This document shows positions 26,858 to 33,537 of a stretch of 64,000 nucleotides of DNA, one piece after another. Every line of letters starts with the position of its first letter. Position 1 is the first letter of the stretch. The stretch comes from Prochlorococcus sp. AG-418-F16 (GTDB taxonomy: Bacteria; Cyanobacteriota; Cyanobacteriia; PCC-6307; Cyanobiaceae): assembly GCA_003214235.1 (NCBI GenBank), contig QCLW01000001.1:24477-88476 (forward strand), given 5' to 3'. The position numbers and the translations under genes were made by a program. A model generated the notes under the pieces. The model had not been told where the DNA came from. It searched no databases and was given only the letters and a program-made list of their open reading frames with translations.

Positions 26858-27121
26858 GCTTTATAATAAATTTAATTTTCCAATTTAAGTTAATTAGATA
26901 TTTTATAATTTATTAATACTATGATTTTATTTTAAAGTTTAACTTATATAAATCATTAAACCTTTTTTAATTCTCAATTACATGGGAATTTTTATATAAT
27001 TTTTGAATCTTGGATAAATGTTTATGCCAAGTTGAAAATACCAAAAAGATTTTAGTAAGGTAAAACTCATTAATTACTTCCTTAAAAACAATATTAGATT
27101 TCAATCATATAGAATCATAAG

Positions 27122-27277
27122 ATGAAAAATTCTAAACCTATTTTTAAATCTCCCTATGATCTTAAGGATGTAAGCCTTCTTTTCATAATAGTTGCGTTTG
27201 TTTTAATATTTAGTGCAATCATTGGAAATAATTTATTTGGAATTTTCCAAGATAATATTAACTTTGGAATAATTTAG
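27122..27277 (+). CDS. Small single-pass membrane protein, 51 aa
   Basis: ATG 27122 to TAG 27275-27277. The peptide has a short basic head (KNSKPIFKSPYDLKD), one hydrophobic helix (about residues 18-40, LLFIIVAFVLIFSAIIG) and a short polar tail. Head-helix-tail organisation and lack of stops make it a credible gene, but no family is recognised and no strong ribosome site is seen. First gene of the accessory region. Confidence 0.5.
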   Translation: MKNSKPIFKSPYDLKDVSLLFIIVAFVLIFSAIIGNNLFGIFQDNINFGII

Positions 27278-27343
27278 TAAAAAAATCTTTAAAAAAATAA
27301 TTTATCTGACTTTCTCAAAAATTATAAAATCTTTTTGCCATTT

Positions 27344-27601
27344 CTAGAAGAAATTTTGAAGTGTTAGTTTTTTACAATATTCTCCTACAAACTTAACCTT
27401 TACTCCAGTTACAGATGCTGCTTCTTGTTCAAATAACTTAGAAGATTCTTTATCATTCATAAAAGCTTTCATTTTTGCACAAGCTCTTAAATCAGAATTA
27501 TATCTTGATGACTCTTTTAAACTGCTTGAAATTGAAAATAAAAAATAACCAATAATAGACAAAAGGACAATAATCAAGTTCTTTTCGAAAAATTTACCCA
27601 T
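27344..27601 (-). CDS. Small membrane protein with conserved cysteines (paralogue of 30653-30877)
   Basis: From ATG 27601 the protein is 85 aa (a TTG is available three codons upstream). One transmembrane helix (NLIIVLLSIIGYFLFSISS), then S-x-LK and two cysteines (RACAK, GEYCKKL) in a basic tail. The protein at 30653-30877 shares the order helix, SIxxSLK, Tyr, Cys and C-terminal Cys, so the two look like diverged paralogues. An upstream 30-bp motif (27653-27683) is also shared with the other gene cluster. Confidence 0.6.
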   Translation of the reverse strand: MGKFFEKNLIIVLLSIIGYFLFSISSSLKESSRYNSDLRACAKMKAFMNDKESSKLFEQEAASVTGVKVKFVGEYCKKLTLQNFF

Positions 27602-27854
27602 AATCTTCAAATCTTAAATGATTAATGATAAGTACTAACTAAGCTAAAATAGCACTTTAATAATTGATAGTCGATCTAAATAAAAAGATTTTCCAAAATT
27701 ATATCTTCTAGTCTTTTTATGGTATTAATTTATTAGTTATAAAATTTATTCATAATGCTTTATGTTCAGCATTGGTCATTCAAGTCTGGGTATCATCAAA
27801 AATAAGTTTATTCTCCTACTCCTTTAGTCGTGTAGTAACTGTAGTCAGGTGTAG

Positions 27855-28025
27855 TCAGTAATGAAAAAAGGGAACCTCCTCAACTTGTCTTGGAGTATAA
27901 TCACAAATACCGAATTGCATACATTCTATTTGATCATCAGATAGTTTTTTTTCAACTGAAAACATATCAAGCCAATTATCAAATACTTTTTGAAGTTTAT
28001 GTTTAATAGGATTTCCGTAAGTCAT
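27855..28025 (-). CDS. Small hypothetical protein, 56 aa
   Basis: ATG at 28025 to TGA at 27855. A soluble, charged peptide (KLQKVFDNWLDMF, then DDQIECMQFGICDYTP) with two cysteines five residues apart (ECMQFGIC). Upstream on the minus strand is GAGG (in AAAGAGGTTAATT), about 7 nt before the ATG, a good ribosome site. It lies in the accessory island among other tiny genes. Not recognised. Confidence 0.6.
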   Translation of the reverse strand: MTYGNPIKHKLQKVFDNWLDMFSVEKKLSDDQIECMQFGICDYTPRQVEEVPFFHY

Positions 28026-28097
28026 AATTAACCTCTTTGATCTAGTAGTTATCTAGTATCAGTAACATATAAAAATCAAGAGTGCTAATACTTAAAA

Positions 28098-28187
28098 AAT
28101 AAGAGGGCAATTAATTTGCCCTCTTCGAGTCGTATGCACCTCGCTGTCAACAAAGTCGATGAAGCGCTTTTGACTCCTGTATTATTT
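28098..28187 (-). ncRNA. Candidate small RNA with nested stems and a terminator
   Basis: On the minus strand, reading from about 28187, GAGTC (28176-28172) pairs with GACTC (28131-28127). Inside lie a CGCT/AGCG stem and a further TCGAC-TTT-GTTGA stem. Next comes a near-perfect hairpin (28125-28101, AAGAGGGC / GCCCTCTT) followed on that strand by a T-rich run, which is a Rho-independent terminator. TATATG and TAATAC boxes lie just upstream. No open frame is present. The content (about 45% GC) stands out from the surrounding AT-rich DNA. No known family was recognised. Confidence 0.5.
28101..28125 (-). terminator. Terminator hairpin of the candidate small RNA
   Basis: AAGAGGGC-(AAATTAATT region)-GCCCTCTT inverted repeat followed, on the minus strand, by TATTTTTTAAG. 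Confidence 0.75.
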
Positions 28188-28309
28188 TTACTTCATATAA
28201 ATTCGAAAAGATATTCGTGACAACCACAAAGCACTTTTACTCGGGTAATAATACTCTATGAATTTCAAGTAAAAGGGAGGACAATATAGATATAGATCTA
28301 GGAGGTCTT

Positions 28310-28492
28310 ATGAAACTATTCAATCAATTTAACATTCTTCCAAGATACTTAACGGCGTTTAATTATGCAGGATTAAACCTTAACGAAACTCCAAAAGAAC
28401 TTGAGAAATTTACTCCTGAGTTTCAAAACTTTTGGAAGAAAGAATGCAGAGAACATCCAACAAATCAAAATTGTTTAATTTACTGTGACTGA
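28310..28492 (+). CDS. Small hypothetical protein, 60 aa
   Basis: ATG with a very strong ribosome site (AGGAGG 5 nt upstream). A soluble peptide beginning MKLFNQFNIL, with a charged middle and a cysteine-containing end (KKECREHPTNQNCLIYC). Cysteines: three. The start of the next gene (MKLTTPFTIL) is similar and also has AGGAGG, which suggests these two come from the same kind of cassette. Not recognised. Confidence 0.65.
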   Translation: MKLFNQFNILPRYLTAFNYAGLNLNETPKELEKFTPEFQNFWKKECREHPTNQNCLIYCD

Positions 28493-28530
28493 GTTATTAA
28501 TTTTTAGTCTTTATTAAATAAGGAGGTTTT

Positions 28531-28680
28531 ATGAAACTAACTACCCCATTCACTATTCTCAATCGAAAATTCAACGAGCTCGATTTAATTAGAGATGCAA
28601 TGAAGAGAAGAATATTAGCAACTGAAAGATTGCATGAAGACTATAGAAAAATGTATAGAAACCACCAACTTGCTTATTAA
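28531..28680 (+). CDS. Small hypothetical protein, 49 aa
   Basis: ATG 28531 to TAA 28678-28680, with AAGGAGG just upstream. The peptide is basic and helical (RDAMKRRILATERLHEDYRKMYR), without a membrane segment. The N-terminus (MKLTTPFTILNRKFNELD) resembles that of the 60-aa protein upstream. Similar short helical basic peptides occur in marine picocyanobacterial islands and cyanophages, but no family name is justified. Confidence 0.6.
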   Translation: MKLTTPFTILNRKFNELDLIRDAMKRRILATERLHEDYRKMYRNHQLAY

Positions 28681-28686
28681 CCTTTA

Positions 28687-28806
28687 ATGGAATTTTTTAA
28701 GGAGCTTTTGCAGAATCATCATGACCCATCCCATGCAATTTATGGGATAGGTGGAGTAATAGTATTGTTTATAATTTATAATCGATTACTCAATAAATAT
28801 CAGTAA
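28687..28806 (+). CDS. Micro membrane protein, 39 aa
   Basis: ATG 28687, six bp after the previous stop, ending in TAA 28804-28806. Sequence is a polar, His-rich head (LLQNHHDPSHAIYG), one hydrophobic helix (IGGVIVLFIIY) and a basic tail. The short spacing suggests cotranscription with the two genes upstream. Its ribosome site is poor, so expression is uncertain. Confidence 0.45.
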   Translation: MEFFKELLQNHHDPSHAIYGIGGVIVLFIIYNRLLNKYQ

Positions 28807-29156
28807 CCCAATAGACATATTGAAAAGGTGTTTACTTGACTTATTTCTTCAATAATTATAGAAGGAACTAATAAAAAAAAAGAACTACAAAAAATAAAAC
28901 GCTTACTACTTACACGAATAGAAGTCCTCGCTTTACCTAATACTGGCTTTATAGCCATTAGCATCTAAGACTTTATTTAATTTAAGGACATTTTCGGAGG
29001 ATATTTAAAAGGAAAAAATTCCCCATATGTTCCCCTCTTTTAGTACAAAGTCAACGACCAATCACAAATTAGTAACAATGGATGAGATTGCATATTTATT
29101 TTTTCTAATACTTCTACAGCCTGTAATAGTTGAGTTCTACTGGGGGGGAATGGGTT

Positions 29157-29238
29157 GATGTATAAAAGTTTTTAGGACAATTTAATGTCACCCTTGGAGG
29201 GGTGGTCGAGTGGTTTAAGGCTCTAGTCTTGAAAACTA
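29157..29238 (+). pseudogene. Displaced 5' half of tRNA-Ser(UGA) with its promoter (attachment-site remnant)
   Basis: Positions 29196-29238 repeat, base for base, the first 43 nt of the intact tRNA at 31335 (acceptor 5' strand, D-arm, anticodon arm). Similarity continues upstream through AGGACAATTTAAT and a TATAA-like box (29157-29195, a few mismatches). Identity stops after CTTGAAAACTA at 29228-29238, inside the anticodon arm, and unrelated sequence follows. A half gene that ends sharply in the anticodon arm is the expected product of site-specific integration. Confidence 0.88.
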
Positions 29239-29378
29239 TAAGGTATTTTGAAAGAATAAAATAAGTATTACTTGAAACTCGTTAATATAACCTACATCTT
29301 ACTAACACTCAAAAGTTCAATAAAATTCTAGTTAACTGTGGTGTAGCCAATCTGTAGCTACTTTCTATTTTTGGAACG

Positions 29379-29398
29379 GCTCTAGTCTTAAAATCTAA
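29379..29398 (+). repeat. Second, degenerate tRNA-Ser anticodon-arm fragment
   Basis: GGCTCTAGTCTTaAAAtCTA matches tRNA-Ser nucleotides 24-43 (GGCTCTAGTCTTGAAAACTA) apart from two positions. No D-arm or acceptor sequence is present. Probably a trace of an older integration or excision event. Confidence 0.6.
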
Positions 29399-29549
29399 AG
29401 TTGACCTCATTATATGGAAGTGTTATCAGCAATATTTAAAAATTTTACTACTTTTATCTTATAGTAAGATATTGATGTCACTTAATTAAAAATAAAAAAT
29501 TAAACAGTCTCAAAAAAACAGAGTAGAATCTAATCAACAATTTTAAAAA

Positions 29550-29882
29550 ATGAAAAAATCAAACTTAATCTTACCTTTACTTTTAGGCTCATTTTTTTTT
29601 AACACAAATGTATTTTCATCAGTCATTGATATTGATGGGAATAACAGTAATAACATTCAAAACAATAGTTTTCTAATTGCGAGTAGCTGTGGAGGTGGTA
29701 GTTCTCCTGGCGGCAAGAACTCAAAAAAAGCAAAAGCTCATAGAAAGAAACGAAAGGCTGCCGCTCAATTGAATTACTATAAAAGAGCGTTGACTAAAGC
29801 TGCTGCTGCAGGATCAAAAAATACAAGCGATATTCAAGTTAGGATACAAGAATTAGAAGTTATTATTAATGGTCATGAATGA
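29550..29882 (+). CDS. Small exported basic protein, 110 aa
   Basis: A signal peptide (KKSNLILPLLLGSFFFNTNVFSS, cleavage about residue 24) precedes an Asn-rich segment, a CGGGSSPGGK turn, a strongly basic stretch (KKAKAHRKKRKAAAQ) and a helical C-terminus with KAAAAGSKNTSDIQVRIQELE. One cysteine in the mature protein. Island gene; the nature of the secreted product is unknown. A basic exported peptide in a mobile island could be a bacteriocin-like or cell-surface molecule, but nothing in the sequence proves this. Confidence 0.65.
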   Translation: MKKSNLILPLLLGSFFFNTNVFSSVIDIDGNNSNNIQNNSFLIASSCGGGSSPGGKNSKKAKAHRKKRKAAAQLNYYKRALTKAAAAGSKNTSDIQVRIQELEVIINGHE

Positions 29883-30054
29883 AAAGGTAAATAAAATAGA
29901 ACTAGAACTTCACTTCTGTTTTCATGACAGTACGCCCACTAATTAATGAGACTGGCCAACCTATTCCCAATGCTTTAAGCGTCTTAGATTGAGACCTGAT
30001 TTTAGAAAATAACCAATATTGTTCTTAGGATTAGTAATAAAAATAATCAGATTT

Positions 30055-30133
30055 AAAACAAGGTTTGCAGGTAAATTCAAAGGCTTCAAAAGTAGTAAAG
30101 CCATGCCCTGAGTTACATTAAAACCTTTGTTTT
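30055..30133. other. Nested inverted repeat (structured RNA or terminator remnant)
   Basis: AAAACAAGGTTT (30055-30066) is complementary to AAACCTTTGTTTT (30121-30133) with one bulge, and between them GGCTT (30082-30086) pairs with AAGCC (30098-30102). It sits just downstream of the minus-strand genes at 30138-30534 and between them and the convergent exported-protein gene, so it may end transcription on one or both strands. Confidence 0.4.
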
Positions 30134-30137
30134 CCAA

Positions 30138-30275
30138 TTAACTAGGTAGTTGATGGGTAGGCGGTGCATGGAATTTTCTTTTCTTTCTTTTTGATCTCTT
30201 ATAAACAACAAATACCCCTAGTCCTAATAAAGGCATCAATAAACCTTCTACAAAAATTGGAAAGTTAAGCAGCAT
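30138..30275 (-). CDS. Micro membrane protein, 45 aa
   Basis: ATG at 30273-30275 lies inside the last codons of the gene upstream (11-bp overlap), and the frame ends in TAA at 30138. One hydrophobic helix (FPIFVEGLLMPLLGLGVFVVY) followed by a basic cluster (KRSKRKKRK) and a short polar tail. Helix plus positive-inside tail is a normal topology for a small inner-membrane protein. Overlap suggests translational coupling with the 89-aa gene. Confidence 0.5.
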   Translation of the reverse strand: MLLNFPIFVEGLLMPLLGLGVFVVYKRSKRKKRKFHAPPTHQLPS

Positions 30276-30534
30276 TATATTCATCCCTATCTTCAAGCTC
30301 TCTCATAAATCTTTTATCTAATAAATAATTGTCTATAAGCTCTGCTGCCATCTGTATCTCAGCAGCAGGTTCTTGTAGATCTTTTTCTAATAAGTAATTA
30401 TCTATAAGCTCTAAATTGTTATTTTCTTTAATTTGTTTATCGCTGTTTAATAATTCTCTTATGTAGTTATATACAAGCTCTTTGTCGTATCCGCTTTCTC
30501 TAATTTCTTTCAACATTTCCTCTGGAATTTGCAT
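30265..30534 (-). CDS. Acidic small protein with internal duplication, 89 aa
   Basis: ATG 30534 is preferred over a TTG three codons upstream because AGGAG lies 9 nt before it. The protein is soluble, acidic and helical, and contains the segment ELIDNYLL(E/D)K twice (about residues 45-54 and 66-75), a short in-tandem duplication. No cysteines, signal or helix anchors. Not recognised. First gene of a two-gene unit with the 45-aa membrane protein. Confidence 0.6.
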   Translation of the reverse strand: MQIPEEMLKEIRESGYDKELVYNYIRELLNSDKQIKENNNLELIDNYLLEKDLQEPAAEIQMAAELIDNYLLDKRFMRELEDRDEYNAA

Positions 30535-30622
30535 AATCTTCAACTCCTATGTGAAAGCCATATACGCATACTCACGAAGATATAAGAAAAAAGCAAGGGA
30601 ATCGCCAAAAAAACAGGGTTTA

Positions 30623-30652
30623 TAAAGGGAACTAAAGGGAACTAAAGGGAAC
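30623..30652. repeat. Three tandem 10-bp repeats (AAAGGGAACT)
   Basis: AAAGGGAACT occurs three times in a row immediately downstream of the 74-aa gene and upstream of the 89-aa gene (both minus strand). A related AAAGGGAACC occurs at about 27866. Function unknown. Confidence 0.8.
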
Positions 30653-30877
30653 TCAATAGGAAAGCATATTGCATTGTTTTGAATAATATTTAGAACCAAG
30701 TTTCTTTTGCATTTGTCTCTCTGTATATCTGCCTTTTTCTAAACAAACTAATCTTTTGTAATCAAGTTTTGCTGTTGTCTTTAAACTCCCTGCAATAGAC
30801 ATCAAATTAAGAGCAATAATCGCTAATAAGATGCTCATTGGGTACTTTTTGATAAAAGGTAGAATTTTGTTTTTCAT
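30653..30877 (-). CDS. Small membrane protein with conserved cysteines, 74 aa
   Basis: From ATG 30877 (a TTG two codons upstream is less likely). One transmembrane helix (MSILLAIIALNLMSIAGS), then LK and a basic tail with two cysteines (LVCLEKG, SKQCNML). It resembles the protein at 27344-27601 in helix position, the SIxxSLK junction and cysteine spacing. Located 2 bp after the 88-aa gene, so co-expressed with it. Confidence 0.6.
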   Translation of the reverse strand: MKNKILPFIKKYPMSILLAIIALNLMSIAGSLKTTAKLDYKRLVCLEKGRYTERQMQKKLGSKYYSKQCNMLSY

Positions 30878-30879
30878 TT

Positions 30880-31146
30880 TCAATTAAATAAACGTTTTGT
30901 CCAACCTTTACTTTTCATACATTTTGTATACCCATTATCTTCGTCAAAAAAAGTTTTACAATTATCTCTATCCTTTTTAAATTTCTCATTTGCAGTTTTC
31001 TTTTTAATTTTTAATTGCATTTGTTCTACTCGCTCCTCTCTGAGACGCATCTTCTCACCTTCTTGTTGGAAATAAAAAACAGTCCCTAAAATAAGAGTTA
31101 CCGCAATTGTTGAAGTAGCTATAGCAGTTATATCTTCTGATTTCAT
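30880..31146 (-). CDS. Small membrane protein with basic coiled-coil tail, 88 aa
   Basis: One N-terminal transmembrane helix (ITAIATSTIAVTLILGTVFYF), then a strongly charged helical segment (EEGEKMRLREERVEQMQLKIKKK) and a C-terminal part with two cysteines (DNCKTFF, YTKCMKS). Not recognised. It is the first gene of a two-gene unit; the 30-bp motif shared with the 27.6-kb gene is 54 bp upstream. Confidence 0.6.
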   Translation of the reverse strand: MKSEDITAIATSTIAVTLILGTVFYFQQEGEKMRLREERVEQMQLKIKKKTANEKFKKDRDNCKTFFDEDNGYTKCMKSKGWTKRLFN

Positions 31147-31298
31147 GAAATTCTTTAAATCCTTTTTGATATTTTTGATAGGAATTTTATTAAAGATAAC
31201 ACTTCAATTATTGTCAGTCGATCTAAACTAATAAGAATTAGCTTTTCACTAAATGGAAGATAAAGAATATTCTCCTGAAGATTTAGATCAAGCGGATG

Positions 31299-31304
31299 TA
31301 TAAT
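31299..31304 (+). promoter_or_regulatory. -10 box of the tRNA-Ser gene
   Basis: A consensus TATAAT about 30 bp before the tRNA start. The same region is carried, slightly changed, in the displaced copy at 29157-29195. Confidence 0.6.
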
Positions 31305-31334
31305 AGTTTACGAGGACAATTTAATCTCACCCTT

Positions 31335-31421
31335 GGAGGGGTGGTCGAGTGGTTTAAGGCTCTAGTCTTGAAAACTAGCGTGTCTGCAAGGGCACCGTGG
31401 GTTCGAATCCCACCCCCTCCG
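31335..31421 (+). tRNA. tRNA-Ser(UGA)
   Basis: 87 nt with acceptor GGAGGGG pairing CCCCTCC, anticodon arm CTAGT-CTTGAAA-ACTAG with anticodon TGA, a long class II variable arm (CGTGTCTGCAAGGGCACCG region) and T-arm GGGTTCGAATCCC. Discriminator G at 31421; CCA is not encoded. It is the only complete tRNA in the window and the centre of the accessory island: partial copies of it lie on both sides. Confidence 0.97.
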
Positions 31422-31531
31422 TACTTTGAAGAAAATAGATTTATATAATATTTTTGCCTTTTAAGATGTTTTCGTAAAACTAATAGCCTTTTTTTAATAG
31501 TTTCAGTCTAAGTTAGTCTTTTAAAAATAAC

Positions 31532-31831
31532 TCATCTAATCTTCTTTTTTTTTTGTAAATTTGATTTCCCTTTTTTTATAGAATATTTCGCAAAATCTAT
31601 TAACCCAGAGAATTTGTAATTTGGGTCAACATAATGCTGAATAACATAAAAGGCAAAATAGTAGGCTCGACAGAAACCCCATATTGCTAATAAAAGGAAA
31701 ACTATAGTTTTAACATTAAAGTTTAATAAAACTAAGAGAATTGAAGATATAAAACCAGTTAAAAAAAGTAAAAAGGCTTTTAGATAAAGTAACCAAACTT
31801 TGTTTATATCTTTCAATAATCGCTCGAACAT
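31532..31831 (-). CDS. Membrane protein downstream of the second pilB, 99 aa
   Basis: Two or three hydrophobic segments (about residues 13-60, LYLKAFLLFLTGFISSILLVL and TIVFLLLAIWGFCRAYYFAFYV) and a basic tail. It overlaps the end of the second pilB by 19 bp, so it is translationally linked to that ATPase. A small membrane partner of the ATPase is a reasonable inference. Not similar to PilC. Confidence 0.6.
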   Translation of the reverse strand: MFERLLKDINKVWLLYLKAFLLFLTGFISSILLVLLNFNVKTIVFLLLAIWGFCRAYYFAFYVIQHYVDPNYKFSGLIDFAKYSIKKGKSNLQKKKKIR

Positions 31832-33537
31832 ACCCTTATTACTTCAGAAAGCGTAGTTAAATGATCTTTAACTAACTCTACGCCATATTGAGTAAGTGTA
31901 AGCATTGAATTTTCATTAACAGCCAACTCCTCAATTTCTTTATCATTAAGACCACTTGAAATTCCATTTTGAATATTTCTTTCAAGAAGAAGGAGTTCAT
32001 ATACCCCAACTCTACCTTTATATCCAGAACCCTGACATATGGGACAAAGAGTATTCTCTTTTTTACGATTTAATTTTTCTTCTGAAGATAGAGAGTTAGC
32101 ATACATTATTGGAGTATTCTCTTGAATATTAAATTCAATCGCTTCATTTTCAGAAATCGGTTTTTTTATACCGCATCCTGAGCAGACTTTTCTAAGTAAT
32201 CTTTGAGCTAATACACCCCTTATACTTGCATTCAACTTATATATAGGTACTTGCATATCCAACAATCTAGTTAATGAAGTTGTAGATGAATTAGCGTGCA
32301 TTGTAGTAAAAACTAAATGACCAGTATCAGCCGCATCAAGAGAGGCTTCTGCTGTTTCTGGATCTCTTGTCTCTCCAATAAGAATTACGTCGGGGTCGTG
32401 CCTTAAGAAGGCTCTTAAAACTATGGCAAATGTTTGTCCTTTTGCCCTATTTATCTGAACTTGTTGGATATCTCCGCCCATATCATATTCAATAGGATCC
32501 TCAGCAGTAAATATATTCAAATCTCCCGTATCCTTTTCTCTTAATGCTGCAGCAAGAGTAGTTGACTTCCCAGATCCTGTAGGTCCTGAGACAATTACAA
32601 CCCCATTTTTAGCATTCATTATCTTCCTGAAGTCTTTTCTTACACTTTCAATATGGATTAAGGTATCTAAATTTAAAGCTGATGGATCACTATTTAACAT
32701 TCTTAGAACCATTTTCTCCCCATATTTCCCAGGCAATGTCGAACAACGAAATTCAAGCCTATTGCCTTCTAAAAGCCTAAGAATTTTCCCATCTTGAATA
32801 GCTCTTCTTTCAGCAATATCCATCATGGCCATATTTTTTAAGCACGCGACTAATTGAATACCTGGTTTTCTAGGCATGGACATGAATTTTTGCAAAACAC
32901 CATCTTTTTTTACTCTTATTTTGTAACCTTCTTCTCTTGGCTCTATATGGATATCAGATAGTCCATTTTTTCTTGCATATATTAATACCTTTCCTGCAGC
33001 CTCTTGGATTTTACTAAAAGACATCTCTGTCTCTAAATCTATAATTTGTTCCTCTAGATAGTCTTCATAAGTGTCTCTTCCGGAGTCTTCATCTTCATCT
33101 TCGTCTTCATCTTCATCTTCATCTTCGTCTTCTTCCTTATCTTTATCAAATTCGAATTTAAAAGCATCTTCAGATTCAGAAACATCCCTTATGGTCTCTA
33201 AAACGGAATCTTCATCAATTTGAGAGATTTCTAGTGAATCACCATTTATAAATCTTTCTTCAGAAGCAAGATCTAAAATTTCTTGTATTTCTTCTTGCGG
33301 ATACTCTATGAAGATGCATTTTAAATTATTTCCAGATTGGTTGATTCTTTGTTTTATTGGTTCAGCAATAGTTCCTAAGTAAGAATAATTTGCAATCGCT
33401 ATATTTAATACTCCAGGTTGCATTGGCAACCCAGACTCAAGATTAAGTGGAACAACTAAATTATCTCTGCACCATTGAAGAGAAAAATATTTATCAACTA
33501 GTTTTCTTACGCTTTTATAATTATATTGTGTAGCCAT
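31813..33537 (-). CDS. Second PilB-type ATPase (island paralogue)
   Basis: A 574-aa paralogue of the 14812-16464 PilB, with near-identical opening (VRKLVDKYFSLQWCRDNL) and conserved domain order. Walker A GPTGSGKST, Asp box (DPDVILIGETRDPETAE), His box (TGHLVFTTMHA) and the zinc site (CSGCG, CPICQGSG) are intact, so it should be an active ATPase. It differs by an acidic linker (about residues 130-152) coded by a 6-bp microsatellite. No PilC-like or pilin gene is beside it; only the small membrane protein downstream. It probably works with the pilus machine of the main locus or an alternative platform. Confidence 0.9.
   Translation of the reverse strand: MATQYNYKSVRKLVDKYFSLQWCRDNLVVPLNLESGLPMQPGVLNIAIANYSYLGTIAEPIKQRINQSGNNLKCIFIEYPQEEIQEILDLASEERFINGDSLEISQIDEDSVLETIRDVSESEDAFKFEFDKDKEEDEDEDEDEDEDEDEDSGRDTYEDYLEEQIIDLETEMSFSKIQEAAGKVLIYARKNGLSDIHIEPREEGYKIRVKKDGVLQKFMSMPRKPGIQLVACLKNMAMMDIAERRAIQDGKILRLLEGNRLEFRCSTLPGKYGEKMVLRMLNSDPSALNLDTLIHIESVRKDFRKIMNAKNGVVIVSGPTGSGKSTTLAAALREKDTGDLNIFTAEDPIEYDMGGDIQQVQINRAKGQTFAIVLRAFLRHDPDVILIGETRDPETAEASLDAADTGHLVFTTMHANSSTTSLTRLLDMQVPIYKLNASIRGVLAQRLLRKVCSGCGIKKPISENEAIEFNIQENTPIMYANSLSSEEKLNRKKENTLCPICQGSGYKGRVGVYELLLLERNIQNGISSGLNDKEIEELAVNENSMLTLTQYGVELVKDHLTTLSEVIRVCSSDY
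33086..33133. repeat. 6-bp microsatellite coding for a Glu-Asp linker
   Basis: About eight units of TCTTC(A/G) on the plus strand, coding for alternating Glu-Asp on the minus strand. The corresponding linker of the main-locus PilB is short and not repetitive. Length is likely to vary by replication slippage, always in frame. Confidence 0.9.

Larger units (their letters stand above)
28807..29549. other. Gene-poor stretch with tRNA-Ser remnants
   Basis: No well-supported gene. It contains an unconvincing 43-codon frame (29027-29158, with a hydrophobic C-terminal half), the displaced tRNA-Ser 5' half (29157-29238) and a second degenerate fragment (29379-29398). This is the decayed left edge of the tRNA-targeted island. 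Confidence 0.7.

Noticed and set aside
27755..27805. 16-codon frame (MLYVQHWSFKSGYHQK)
   Set aside because: Too short to support; could be a gene remnant but nothing shows it.
29027..29158. 43-codon frame with a hydrophobic second half, in the left flank of the island
   Set aside because: Weak ribosome site and placement in decayed sequence; only mentioned as possible.
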